DNA of 64,000 nt, taken from positions 13,583,006 to 13,647,005 of the forward strand of contig NC_087063.1 in the NCBI RefSeq assembly GCF_963678635.1, read 5' to 3'. Position 1 is the stretch's first letter; every line of letters begins with the position of its first letter. The notes beneath the pieces were generated by a model, which saw nothing but the letters and a program-made list of their open reading frames with translations, did not search any database and was not told the origin of the DNA. A program made the translations under genes and the position numbers. Of the stretch, positions 11,882-22,414 are shown one piece after another. The stretch is from Symsagittifera roscoffensis. Taxonomy: Eukaryota > Xenacoelomorpha > Acoela > Convolutidae.

Positions 11882-12291
11882 TAAGTTATTACCGATGTGG
11901 TTAACTCATAGAGTAATTTCGGATAGGGTACAACGTCTGCTCGTCACGCTATCTTATTTTCGGCCGGATAGATTCGTGCAACTTCTTAGTCTAATACCGA
12001 TCCTAATCTTACTCTTATATCTACTAGTCTCAGGGTGTTTAACTAGTCTCTGCTAGGCTCAATAGATCTAGAGTATACTGGCTTATTGCAACTGCTGAAG
12101 TTCTCTTGGAGAGGCAACTAACTTCTAAGTTAAATTCAAGTCTCTCTGGTGCTGAAATTACAAGTAATTTCAGCACTTACAAATAAGTGGGTTAATAGTT
12201 AGATGGATTATGATTGGTTAATATTAAATAATTTACAGTGGTAAAATATCCAATTTATTCAATAATAAAATGTAGTTCAGATCAAGTTCCA
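11882..12291 (-). repeat. 3' LTR of copy L
   Basis: On the minus strand it starts TGGAACTTGATC at 12291 and ends AACTTA at 11882, where the 5' LTR ends AACTCA. It contains a 13-bp-arm palindrome at 12149-12176. The upstream purine stretch (ACGGATGGG) is only a weak polypurine-tract candidate. Confidence 0.9.
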
Positions 12292-12990
12292 CCCATCCGT
12301 GGCTTACAGAGTTTTTTAGAACTATCTTTCTGCAATTTGAAGGATGGATGATGAACGTTGGTATTTGGCGAACATCATTTTCTTGTCCGGTTCCTCTTGG
12401 AGAAGAACGTTCCAGGACGCTGGAATTAGGGACAGGAAATTATTACGTCGTCTTTCGACAACGACTGTAATCCCCAATGAAATCAATCCGATTTCAAAAT
12501 GGTTTGCTATGACAGGTTTTTCTGTATTATGTAGAGAACTTGTTTTGTGTGCAACCTCGTCTGGGAATGGCGTGAAGATCGTGTGTGGAAGGGATGCCTT
12601 GTAACTCGGATCTGTACGTATACTTGAACATCGAGGTGGTCATTGGTCTAGTTCAATGAAGTCTTTTTCTGCGAGGTCAAGTCGTACTCTAAATCCTTTG
12701 AGTTGTGATTGTGGACGGCATGTCGGTTGTGCTTAGCCATTCTTTTGTTCGAGTGTAATGGGATCATCTAGTCTTTGGATGTTCGTCTTTGTTGTTGTGT
12801 ATTGATTTATATACTGCAAAGTATGATTTAAATTTTACAAAATTATGTTAATTCAATTTTTTGATCATGATTTTAGTTAGTCGTTTTCACAAAAGCGTTT
12901 TGTTTTAGTTTGGTTATTTTGAAGAGTTACTCACCCTTGAAAACCTCATATTAAAAATAGGAGTGTGGTCATAAAGCGTGGATGTAGCGC

Positions 12991-13047
12991 GGTGGGTTAG
13001 GCCGGCTATAGAGCATGCTCAGGACGTCCTCTCTGGTGGGTTAGGCC
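12991..13047. promoter_or_regulatory. GC-rich palindrome block, copy L
   Basis: Two direct copies of GGTGGGTTAGGCC (12991-13003 and 13035-13047) enclose two adjacent perfect 10-bp palindromes, GAGCATGCTC (13011-13020) and AGGACGTCCT (13021-13030). The block is strikingly GC-rich in an AT-rich element and is kept in the other copy at 58004-58060. Its function is unknown. A protein-binding site or RNA structure is inferred. Confidence 0.5.
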
Positions 13048-13810
13048 AGGAGTGGGAGTATGATTTCGTGCTGTTTCTTTGAGAGGTCCTGTTATGTGAT
13101 AACGTTTTATGTTGAGTTTATGTTGGTCTTTCTTATGTTACTTTGGTTGTGTCCTTTTTTCAAAAATCAAATTGTTTTTGGTATGGGTTTGTCTTGCGAC
13201 TTTTTTGTGTTTTATTATTTCTTTCTTAGACTTTATAATAGTCTTCAAAAGAATAAATTATCCAGTTTTAAACTGGGTTAATCCGGTTTGGGTACCGTTG
13301 GTTTTCTTTTCTTAGTCATGCTGTTATTTTATGATTTGTGGTGTTTAGTAAGCTGCGTTGGTTAGTTTGGTTTAGTATATAACTCCTTTCCAACCGGGTT
13401 AAAGGAAAATTTGAAACTTGTTATCGTGCGTTACAGTTGTTGAGTGTGAAAGCTTGAAACTTAAAATCTTTATTTAAACAATTCTTCGTGGGCGAGCTGT
13501 GCGAGTTTGGATAGAATTCTTGTGCGAGTGAAATAAAAATATTGAAAAGGTTAGTACTGCTTTCTCATTTTATTAGTTTATTGCATAGATTTTGAAGTTT
13601 ACTGCGTTTTGGGGGAATTTTAAAATTATAAATTTTCATCGTAATTAAGTTTACTGCTTCATGGGGAAATAATTTATAGATAAATTTACTACTTTTGGTA
13701 TGAATTTTATTGCATTATTTAGTGCAAGAAATTAACGAATTTTAAGAGAATTTAACAAGTTTGTATTTTTATTTTTCTTTTCTGTTTTGTAAATGATTGT
13801 GGTGTGAAGA

Positions 13811-13894
13811 CTAGAAATATAAATCAAACATTGATAGAAAATGGTTAGTACTAATTGAAATTTATTAGTGAAGAGTATTTTGAATTATATTTAC
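13811..13894 (-). other. Putative intron just after ORF Z, copy L
   Basis: Directly after the ORF Z stop the minus strand reads CAG|GTAAAT, then TACTAAC (complement of 13844-13850), then TATATTTCTAG ending at 13811. Donor, branch point and acceptor spacing fit an 84-bp spliceosomal intron. The other copy has the stronger donor CAG|GTAAGT. Confidence 0.45.
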
Positions 13895-13897
13895 CTG

Positions 13898-14908
13898 TTA
13901 ATCTTCTGGGAAAAAGCCGTGGGGGAAGATGTCGTGTATCATATCTGATGTTGTTAGTAATTTGGCTAGTATGCGTATGATGTTTTTAGTTTGTAGCAGT
14001 GGCCAAAGCAATTGAAGTGCTTTAATGATTTTTAGTTCTTCGGTGCCTACTGCAAACTCGTAAGGTGTGTTTTGAATGAGGTTATATTTTTTGTGGTTAT
14101 ATTTAGTATTATGAATGAATTCTATTATTGGTATTTCAATAGGCTGGATAAATTCATGCGGGATAAGGAAGGGTCTGGATTCTTTGGCATTGAATGTCTT
14201 CGTGATGGGACAAAACATATACATTTGGGTAAGTGGGTCATAGTTGCGGAGGATGCCGTTGAGGTTAGTATCTTTGATGCAATATGTAAAACTAAGGAAA
14301 AATGGTGACGTGTACTTTGAGTTGAGAAACTGAAAACGATGGTGAGGTTGTCTTGATGGGGTATGCAAATCAAAATGTTTTTGTATAAAACGATAGTATG
14401 TATTTGTATGGGTTTGTTTAGTGCGTAATATAATATCGTGGGAACAGTGCAAATCGCGTTCCTGTGGTGAGAGAAAGTGAAAGGTTAGTGAAAATAACTG
14501 AAATTTTTCATAGAAGCTTTCGTATGCGTGACTATCAGCTAGTGATTCTGAAATGATGTGATCATTCTTTCTATCAAAATTATTACGTGTGAATACGTAT
14601 GATGTTTTGATGAAAAATTGTTCTGTTAGTTGCGGGTTTGCGAAGCGGGCTTCATTTGAAAATTGGTCTTGATTAGGTCGGATGATATTATGGTCGTAAT
14701 ATTCTATTGTAAATTCGTTAGCTCGGGGTGCAGTGAATGTTTTTAGTAATTTTTTATATCCTACGTAAGTAAATTGTCGAGGTGTTAGTGTTGTAGTGAG
14801 TCTATATAACATGTCTTTATTCTTTTCTATGCTGTCATGAGTATTAGTTAGTGGTAGGCAAAGGGGGTTAGTAAAATGATAATAAGCTGTCCAATGAAGT
14901 GTTGGCAT
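13898..14908 (-). CDS. ORF Z, 336-aa protein of unknown function, intact
   Basis: The only long gene of the element still fully open. The ATG at 14908 shares its A with the TAA of ORF Y (TAATG), and the ORF ends with TAA at 13898. The product is rich in His, Phe, Tyr and Asn, has no signal peptide or membrane segment, and begins MPTLHWTAYYHF. I recognise no catalytic motif or family. The N-terminal third is polar and the C-terminal part (about residues 270-330) is more hydrophobic (KALQLLWPLL, NIIRILAKLL). The plus-strand copy (56166-57158) is similar but frameshifted and carries an internal deletion. Retention of a full frame in an otherwise decayed element may be chance or may reflect late loss of constraint. 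Its place behind env suggests an accessory or virion protein, which is inference only. Confidence 0.7.
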   Translation of the reverse strand: MPTLHWTAYYHFTNPLCLPLTNTHDSIEKNKDMLYRLTTTLTPRQFTYVGYKKLLKTFTAPRANEFTIEYYDHNIIRPNQDQFSNEARFANPQLTEQFFIKTSYVFTRNNFDRKNDHIISESLADSHAYESFYEKFQLFSLTFHFLSPQERDLHCSHDIILRTKQTHTNTYYRFIQKHFDLHTPSRQPHHRFQFLNSKYTSPFFLSFTYCIKDTNLNGILRNYDPLTQMYMFCPITKTFNAKESRPFLIPHEFIQPIEIPIIEFIHNTKYNHKKYNLIQNTPYEFAVGTEELKIIKALQLLWPLLQTKNIIRILAKLLTTSDMIHDIFPHGFFPED

Positions 14909-15699
14909 TAAAACACATGTTCATCTACAAAGTTGCGTGTGTCATTAGTATCGTTAGGTGTGTTTAATGTATATTGTGGAAATGAGGGTAAGGTGATTGC
15001 AAGAAAATTTTTCGTGTTTGTATGTTGCGGGTGATTAATATATTCGCAGGTTCTTCCGGGTTTGGTCGGGAATGGGTGTTTCTGGAATTTTCGTTTTATA
15101 GTGCGATAATCTCGTTGAATGCTACTAGGTGTTTCGGTGGATGTGGATGATTGTGTGAATGATGCAGTGTAAGCTGAGGAGGGTGTAGGAGTAGGTGGAT
15201 TTGTGGATGATAGTTGATGTATTGTGAGGGTGTTAGGGTGTATTAACTGTTGTTGTAGGGTAATAAAATTATCAAGTTCCTGGGAAATTTGGGGGGTATC
15301 TGGGGAATTATTATATGATCTGTCGGAATAAAATGGAGAATAGGTTGGGGTCACTTGCGAAGCATAAGAAACAGAGGAAACGGATGGGAGTGGATGATTT
15401 CAGGGGATTGGTTGAAAAGGGGGTTTTGAAAAAACTGAGGGGTTGGTCTGAATATAATTTGATGAAGATGGTTCGGAGTCTGCAAATTTGTCAGGGGTTT
15501 CTACATTAGGGTTAATAAATTGTGAGATAGAGTATAAAACTGAAATATCTGAGTTAGTATCAGAATTCGTGCTTGATGATATATTAATAATCGCAAAGTC
15601 GGGTGGTGGGAAAGCAAAAAGTGGAATTATTGGGATTTGAGTTTGGAGGTTGGCTGGGTGGGATTTTGAGCGATGGAGGGATCCAAGTTGTCGGCTCAT
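14908..15699 (-). pseudogene. ORF Y, Pro/Ser/Thr-rich protein, one nonsense codon
   Basis: A 263-codon frame from ATG 15699 to TAA 14908-14910, interrupted by a TGA at codon 100 (15400-15402). The start codon region matches the other copy, where it overlaps the env stop as ATGA. The product is low in complexity and rich in Pro, Ser, Thr and Asn (for example PSSAYTASFTQSS), with a basic patch near residue 205-225 (RTIKRKFQKHPF). No signal peptide or membrane segment is visible. The composition resembles disordered viral phosphoprotein- or late-domain-like proteins, but there is no direct evidence for such a role. Confidence 0.6.
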
Positions 15700-16099
15700 C
15701 GTCGGCTAAAAAAATGATTATTTTGAGACTGAAAAGTGGTGGTCTGAGGTTGTTCTATAATTTGTTCGTATGTATTATCATTTTGTGGATGATGTGTTAT
15801 TATATGTTGGATGGGGCTTTGTGCTATATTTGGTCTAGAATTTGGATTATTTGTAATTGCTAGGTTTCGGAAATTACGGGGAACTAATGATAATGAATGG
15901 TTTTGTGGTAGGGGTGGCAACTGTGGTGCGGTAGGTGTTATCTCTATATTATTGTGTTCTTCGTCGTAAGTGTTTTGTCTTGTGGATATTTTCGTGTTAT
16001 ATTCTTTTATTTGTGCATCTAGAAGTATTTTGTTTATTGATGATGAAAAAATTCCAAAAAATCCTGCAAACAGTATACGTGCTACACTTGCTTGTCTGT

Positions 16100-16253
16100 T
16101 GAGCGATGGAGGGATCCAAGTTGTCGGTTCATCGTCGGCTAAAAAAATGATTATTTTGAGACTGAAAAGTGGTGGTCTGAGGTTGTTCTATAATTTGTTC
16201 GTATGTATTATCATTTTGTGGATGATGTGTTATTATATGTTGGATGGGGCTTT
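16100..16253 (-). repeat. 154-bp local duplication inside env, copy L
   Basis: It matches 15667-15820 (env tail/ORF Y start) with a single mismatch, in the same orientation. The plus-strand copy does not have it. Confidence 0.85.
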
Positions 16254-16260
16254 TTCCTGG

Positions 16261-16376
16261 AATTAACTGGAATGTATGATGTTCCTTCATTTATAGGGTG
16301 ACTTGTGGCATAAGGGTTAAGTTTTATTTTTCCAGTGGTCATGTCGAATCCTTTTTTGTATTCGAAAAGTATTTCA
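16261..16376 (-). repeat. 116-bp local duplication inside env, copy L
   Basis: It matches 17140-17255 (env ectodomain) with one mismatch, in the same orientation. It lies seven bases from the 154-bp duplication. Together they fill a place where the other copy has about 165 bp of unique env sequence. Confidence 0.85.
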
Positions 16377-18299
16377 TAATATAGGTGAAATATCTTGTGG
16401 CCTGTATTTTTCACCGTTAAAATATATGTAGTCTTTAATGTCTTTAAAATATCCGCTATAATCTTGTGTATAAATACCTGCAAATCCTGCGGTTTCGGCA
16501 AGTTTTCTTAAATTCTGGTCAATTGACTGTCTTTGTATTGTGTCCATTTGAGTGATTGCATTTTTTGAGTGATTGCATTAACGTAGGGTATGGTGTAAGG
16601 AGATAGTATTTATCTTCATCAGGATTCAATTGTACTACATTGTGGCTGTTTTCTGATCCACATGGGACTGCGGTATCCCAAAAATATGTTCGTCTTGAAA
16701 GTGTGTCGACAAAATGTACTTTACTTTTATGGAATAAAGGGATTCTTTTATAACAACGTTTGTTTTCAAAAACATATAGTGGTGATACTTTTTTAGTACA
16801 AGTATAAAACCATAAAATCTTTCCTTCGTAGTCTAGAAAATTTTATCTATTTACTGATAATAAGTAACCTGCGTAGGGTATTTTTAGTACTGCTAGGGCG
16901 AGTGATTGTAGGATTTGTGTCCTTTCTAATTCGCATAGTTGGTGAAGTGTTTCTAATTCAGAGAGTGACATTTCTTGAAAAATGCGGCTAATTGTGTAGT
17001 CTAATTTCATATCTAGGTGAATATCATAATGGATATTACCGAAATATGTACTATTCATTAGTGATGGTTCTTGTAAACGTGTGCTTTTACTGTCATGTGG
17101 CTTTAGTTTTCCACCAGGTTGACCTGTGCTTTTTTTGAAAATTAACTTGAATGTATGATGTTCCTTCATTTATAGGGTGACTTGTGGCATAAGGGTTAAG
17201 TTTTATTTTTCCAGTGGTCATGTCGAATCCTTTTTTGTATTCGAAAAGTATTTCAGAATATTGTGTCTTATAAAGTGGATTTCTGTATTTGCATGCAATT
17301 TCTGTTTCTTGATATATTTGAAAACGTGTTAATTTATTTTCTATATCATTAATATTTCGAAAATCATTACTTTGTTTTCGGGATGGGTTTACTTTTTCGT
17401 ATGGAATTGATTCTATAAAAAAAAATTTTCATGAAATTTTATTATTCGAGCGTGTATTTTTGCTACTTGGAATGTTGTGCATGTATCTTCGGGAAACAAA
17501 ACAATTTTTCCTTTTGTCCGTCTTGTAGGGTCACAATAACCTTGATCATTTTTGGAAGGTAATCTAATTCCTTGATAGATCATTGTGTTATCAGATAAAT
17601 CTCGTGTGGGTTGTACTTTTTCGAGTTGTATTTTCCAATCGAAAAACATTATTTCTTGATATCGTTTATTTTTTGTGTCTGCTTTGCAGTTTGAGGGGTC
17701 ATTTATCCCAATGTGTGGTATCCAGTGTTTATCGTGTATGTCATAAGTTAATCTTCCGTGTGCGCCGTTGTATGGGTATTTTTTGTCTAGTTTTATATGT
17801 CCTTGATATCTTTCAAGTTGTGCTTGGTGTGCAGAATCGGCAAAGAATTGGAAATTTACTATTTTCCTGTCTGTGTTTCTATTTCTTGTGTTGTTTAGTC
17901 TGAGTAGTTCGTTTTTACAATCATCGCGATTTAGATGTAAAAGTCGTTCTGTATTACTTTGATAGAATGATTCGTGATCAAGTCGGTTCTTATTTCCATT
18001 GGAAACTTGTGAACAGTGTACTTTCTTTTCGGAAAATGTTGCTGTAATTTTATATCCTGTGACTGTTGTTGCTCGGGCTTTTGAATATAATGTGGCTATT
18101 ACATTTGTAGCTTCTATAGCTTGTGGTTCTGTTTCGCATTGTGATACTTGACTTATTGCATATTTGTGTAGTGTTTTTTGTTCGTTTTCTTCACAATCGT
18201 TGTATGTTACTAATAAATTCTGGGGTCCTGTGCGAGGAGAAGGATTAGTGTTTTGGTCGGAGATTATTAGAAAAAGGAGTTGGAGAAATATCAATAATT

Positions 18300-19425
18300 T
18301 TAGAATATACATGTGTATGATAATCCTGAGTACGGGTTATAAAAGTGATGTAACCAATTGTCTTTTTGGTATCTGTCGTATTTATATATTACTTCAGTTG
18401 TTATAAATGGTGGTGGTAGCGATTGAGCTGTTATATTTGGTGGGTTTAATGGGTAAGGATGTTGAGCAATGTTGTTTAGTTTAACCGTGATTTCAAATTT
18501 TAATTGTAGACTATTTTGTTGGAGTATTTGGATGTTATGATCACGAATGTCTTCGTGGATATCTTGTCTATATTGTAATCTATTAAGTGCCCAGTTGTGG
18601 AGTCGGTTACTTTCTGGTTGTTGTCCAAATAATGGTGTGAATGTATTCCAGTCTAATCTTAAAGGGATATTTGTTGATGATTGTTCTCAATATCTAGCGT
18701 CGAGGTTATTTGGGAATTTAAAGGGAAAAGCGTTGGTGAAATTTCACTTAATGATGGTGTTGACGGTAGTGATAATGTTTCTGGTAGTGATGATAGTGTT
18801 GTATCCGTAAAAATATCTATTGGATCGTTCACTAAGTTTGGTTCACCTTGTGTATATGAATGTGTTGCCCAATATGGTAGTCGTGCTGTGGGATTGGGGG
18901 GGTTAAAGGGATTTTCACGTATTTGTTCAGATGTTGGTGTTGAACCTAAGTAATCTGAGGGTATATTTGAGGTGCTCTGTTGTGAAAGTAATGTGGGAGT
19001 TTCTGGCAATGTACTACTTGAAATTTCTGGAGTAGTTGGTGTTGGTGATTGGGGTATATCAAAATGAACTCTAGGGGTTTGAAAACTTCTATTTCGTCGT
19101 GGATGTATATTTTGTCTATTTATTTCGACTGTATTTTGGTTTTGACTAATGTTTCTTATTCTACTTAATTCTTGTGGTAATGTGGGTACAAGTTATATGT
19201 TAGTTCACTTAGAGGTGCCTGTCGCTGAACTGGTTCCAATGGTTCAGATTAGCGAGCGTGTCGTTCTTCAAAAGTGTATGGATTATCTTGGAAAGAAATT
19301 CGTGTGGATGTTTAGGGGTTTTGGGTAGTTGTGGGTCTTGCTGGGTTTTCTTGGGATGATGTCGGTGAAGACTGATTTTGTGATTGTTGGTTAGCAATTT
19401 TTGAAAGTGTTCTGATTGTTTTTTT
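18300..19425 (-). pseudogene. ORF X, Pro/Ser/Thr-rich protein, copy L
   Basis: The frame follows directly, in the same frame, after the TAG that ends the small membrane ORF at 19426. It ends with TAA 18300-18302, thirteen nucleotides past the env ATG (18312). The protein is rich in Pro, Ser, Thr, Asn and Gln (SPTSSQENP, LGSTPTSEQ) with a C-terminal part of more regular composition (DIHEDIRDHN; YNPYSGLSY). This copy has at least one in-frame stop and indels. I found no early ATG in this frame in either copy, so it may be made by TAG readthrough, reinitiation or splicing. Confidence 0.5.
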
Positions 19426-19614
19426 CTAGTGGGAAGATTTTTGTTTATTGTAGTATTTTTCAATGAAAAGAATTAAAAAGATTGTTGCTAACGCGAATGT
19501 GACTATTGCCTTTTTTACACCTTTGCACATTGTCAGTATTAGGGATGATAAAAATATGATGAAAATTACAAATAGTAAAAAAATATCTGTTCTACTAAAA
19601 ATTGTTCGTATCAT
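19426..19614 (-). CDS. Small membrane ORF TM2 (62 aa), copy L
   Basis: The ATG at 19614 immediately follows the TAA of TM1 (TAAATG), and the ORF ends at TAG 19426-19428. It carries two hydrophobic segments (about residues 11-29 and 34-51) with charges between them, so a small double-spanning membrane protein is likely. Downstream, the same frame continues open into ORF X. In the plus-strand copy the start is GTG and a one-base deletion shifts the frame, but the TAG is kept. No family is recognised. Confidence 0.5.
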   Translation of the reverse strand: MIRTIFSRTDIFLLFVIFIIFLSSLILTMCKGVKKAIVTFALATIFLILFIEKYYNKQKSSH

Positions 19615-19854
19615 TTAAATAGACTTTGGATTATCGTACCTGTGAATATGATCAATGATTTGGGAAAGTTGGAGATATATTTCAAATAGGGAGTAGAAAA
19701 TTTGAAAAATGTTGCAAAAGATTATTAAAATGATTATAAAAGCTTCAAAAGTATCAAATAGAAGTATGAAAAAAAGTTTGAATAGTATGAAAAAGTTTAT
19801 TAAATGATTTAATATTGTAATTTTTAAGATAATGACTGATCGGGAGAAGAGCAT
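19615..19854 (-). CDS. Small membrane ORF TM1 (79 aa), copy L
   Basis: The ATG at 19854 directly follows a TAA that closes a short upstream sense frame (TAAATG again), and the ORF ends at TAA 19615-19617. The sequence is very rich in Ile, Leu and Phe over residues 5-60, with a hydrophilic C-terminus (HIHRYDNPKS). It resembles viroporin-like small hydrophobic proteins only in size and composition. In the other copy the start is ATA and an indel breaks the frame. Confidence 0.45.
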   Translation of the reverse strand: MLFSRSVIILKITILNHLINFFILFKLFFILLFDTFEAFIIILIIFCNIFQIFYSLFEIYLQLSQIIDHIHRYDNPKSI

Positions 19855-20436
19855 TTAAGAAATGATTTCTTTGTCGAAAATTTTTTGTTGTTTGAGGCGA
19901 GATTCAAGTGTGGTCGAGTTGTTTATTGATTTTTTGACAAGTGGGTTGAGTTTTGTGAAAAGTTGTTGGGGGCTAATTTTATGGTGTTTGGGAGGTTCGT
20001 CTTTGCTTTATTTTTATTTGTCGGGTAATCTGGAGTATTTTTGAGATATTTGTACTTTAGGCCAAATGAATATGGTCCTTTTTTACTTTAGGCTAATTTG
20101 CCATTTTTGGTTGGAGGGTTTTTGAGGTCTGAGTTGGGAAAATATTGTTGATCTTTGTGTTATTAGATAGGGGAGGGTTGTAGTATTATGCTGGTATTTA
20201 TTTTATTTGTCAAGTTTTAGCGGGTTGCTTTTTTTTGAAAGTTATAGTTATAGATATGCCTGGAGTTTAATATCTTTCGGGTAATAGGTTGGTGTTAAAG
20301 ATATAGAAGGTGGCGGATTTAAGTGAATCCTATTGGTTGAATCTGAACTAGAATTGTTGCGTGTATGTCAGCATGTTATGTTGAAAAATGAAAGTTCAAA
20401 ATGTTCCAGAGGTGCAAAAATTTTTAATTTTTAAAA
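19855..20436 (-). other. Spacer between integrase and TM1, copy L
   Basis: It contains a roughly 50-codon sense frame without ATG (KSINNSTTLESRLKQQ, ending KEIIS) that stops right before the TM1 start. It also has GGCCTAAAGTA/TAGCCTAAAGTA direct repeats near 20056-20096. The opposite strand is open from an ATG for 60 codons in both copies. I treat that as a shadow. Confidence 0.4.
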
Positions 20437-22210
20437 TCAAAGTTGTTTTTGAAATTCAACTTTCTTTAGTATTTTAGATTGTGGAATGAATGTTTTGTAG
20501 TTTTTACGTGGTTGTTTTCCAAGTCGTGATAATTCTCTGTGTTCTGATTTTTCTATTTGTTCTTGTGGTGAAATTTTTTGTATCATTTTCCTGTTTTTTC
20601 TTTCTTTTTGAGGTATTTTTGGGCCTGCTATTTTTTGTTTGTTTTTAGCTTTGGTTTGTTTTTGATTTTGATCTTCATGATGAACGTTGTCTTGTTCATC
20701 TATTTCTTTTTTTGTATGTGGATGATTTCGAATAACTTTTAAACCTGTGAAAGAACATAATTGAATTAATTCGCGTATCGCGTATTCTTTTGGGTAGTAG
20801 GGCAAGAGATTGTTACGATGTTGAACAATTTCCTTTTTATTTGAATCTGTGAGTTTATACGTTACGTCAGTGGGTTTGGCAATTATTTGGTATGGTCCTT
20901 TTCGAAAGGGTTGTAATTTTTTAGAGATTTCTTTTTGTGTATTAAATTTAGGTATTAAGACAAAAGTTCCATTTTTAAAATCTGTGGCTGGTGTAAAGCG
21001 TGAACTAATTCGGTCGTTAATGTTTTGCCTTTGTAACAATTTCTTTGTTACTTTTTGGTAAATTTCAATGTGTTTTTTATCTCTAATTAAAATCCATTCG
21101 GTGTGTGTGACAGAGGCTAATTTAAGAATTTGTGGGTGATGAAAATGATCTTCATCATGTGTGTGTAAAGTTAGGTTATATCAAATTGAGTCTTTATTTG
21201 GTTGGCAATAACCTTGTGCATTTTTATGGGAATTTGCTGTGAACATAATTGGTTTACGTGGCTTTTGATTAAAAACCATTTCGTATGGTGACATTCCTAT
21301 AGTTGTTGTGATTTGTGAATTGTATGCCAAGGGAAATAGTTTTACATCTGCTGGCCATTCTGTGTATTTTGTATCATTTCCATTTATGATACATCGGAGA
21401 TATTCTTGTAGTGAACGGTTCATACCTTCGACTAAACCGTTTGTCCAAGGTGCATGAGATGTACGCGGTTTGTGTTTGATGTTATATAAGTGACATAAAG
21501 CGATGATTTCATTTTTTATGAATTCTGTACCGTTGTCTGTAACTAAGATTTCGGGTAATCCGAATTTAGCTATCCAGTGTTCATAAAGTGTTGTCTAAGC
21601 ATAATAAGCGTTACAATGTGGTACTGGGTTGAGTGCTACTTAATGTGTAAATGCATCAACAATTACCATAATGTAGGAGTTTCCTTCAGAGGATGGTGAA
21701 ATTGGTCCTTTTGTATCGAATGAAATACGATGGTTAAAATATAAACTTTGTCCTTTAAAATCTTGTTTTTGTGCTATTTGTTTTTGATTTGGATAAGGTT
21801 TGTTTAATTGACATATTATACAATCATTGCATAATACTTTTATCCAATAGGTGCATTTAGGAAAATAAATTTTGTGTAAAGTTTGAGTATGTTTTTTCTG
21901 ATCCGGAGTGTCCTTTAATGTTTTGTGTATGTGAGATGTTAAAAGCTATCAAAATCATACTTAAAGGAAGACAGGGAACTTTTGAATCATTTAAATTATA
22001 TTCTAAAAGATCTGTATTTTCATTAATTGTTGTGTTATTAAATTTTCGGAAATATCGGAGGAGTGTTTTATTTCCTAAAATTGTGGTATCTGCTTTTACG
22101 GGCTTAGTTTTGTATTTGTGCCATGATTTTAATTGTCTAATTACTGGGTCGAGATTTTGATATTGTTTCAAGAGTTCAAGTGTAATTTTATCTGTTGGGG
22201 GAAGAAACAT
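20437..22210 (-). pseudogene. pol: integrase part, copy L
   Basis: Separate frames (22210-21857, 21423-21181, 21039-20437) cover a Ty3/gypsy-type integrase. An N-terminal zinc-binding region with an IKGHSG motif comes first, then a catalytic core with VTDNGTEF and the NGLVEGMNRS motif holding the catalytic Glu. A C-terminal chromatin- or DNA-binding-like stretch follows (FRKGPYQI, then VTYKLTDS), and a long basic tail ends at 20437. Stops and frameshifts interrupt it, for example a TAA where the plus copy reads CTT-ACA near 21597. It would have inserted the cDNA with a 4-bp stagger, matching the TSD. Confidence 0.75.
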
Positions 22211-22414
22211 ATTGTCAACTTCTAGTTTTGATAGGGGAATTGTGTCAAGTGGGTCATGGAGATCAAAAACTTGATTTATTGTGTATATTGAATCATTTGT
22301 TTGCGGTCCTGATAAATTTATTTTATCGGTTCAAATTTCTTTTTCATTTAATGGAAAAAGGTCTTTTTCATGCGAGCGTTGTTTTATTCTTTTTTGTTGA
22401 GTGTTATTTTTTAT

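Larger units (their letters stand above)
12292..13897 (-). other. 3' non-coding region of copy L
   Basis: About 1.6 kb between the stop of ORF Z and the 3' LTR, with no conserved sense ORF. It contains an intron-like segment (13811-13894), degenerate AGTAAATT-type repeats (about 13560-13740), and a GC-rich block of paired palindromes (12991-13047). The corresponding region of the plus-strand copy (57159-58604) keeps all three. Confidence 0.6.
15697..18312 (-). pseudogene. Envelope-like glycoprotein gene, copy L (frameshifted and rearranged)
   Basis: It starts at ATG 18312 with a strong signal peptide (MYILKLLIFLQLLFLIIS), followed by a Cys-containing ectodomain open for 299 codons to 17413. 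There a homopolymer indel shifts the frame. Later pieces (17169-16843 and 16501-16211) continue the ectodomain. The tail has a hydrophobic anchor (ARILFAGFFGIFSSS) near 16040-16095 and a polar C-terminus. The size, signal peptide, spaced cysteines and C-terminal anchor fit a class of viral fusion glycoproteins. Motifs such as WDTAVPCG and YYLLTPYP, and the general cysteine layout, remind me of chuvirus/jingchuvirus-type G proteins captured as env by some retroelements. That assignment is tentative. About 165 bp including the first C-terminal hydrophobic segment is replaced by two short local duplications. Confidence 0.6.

Noticed and set aside
12344-12604. 86-codon ORF antisense to the 3' region of copy L
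   Set aside because: Not kept in copy R and no domain.
19862-20044. 60-codon antisense ORF with ATG, open in both retroelement copies (also 51004-51186)
   Set aside because: It mirrors a sense frame before TM1 and has no recognisable domain. With only two related copies, an open 60-codon antisense frame can persist by chance.
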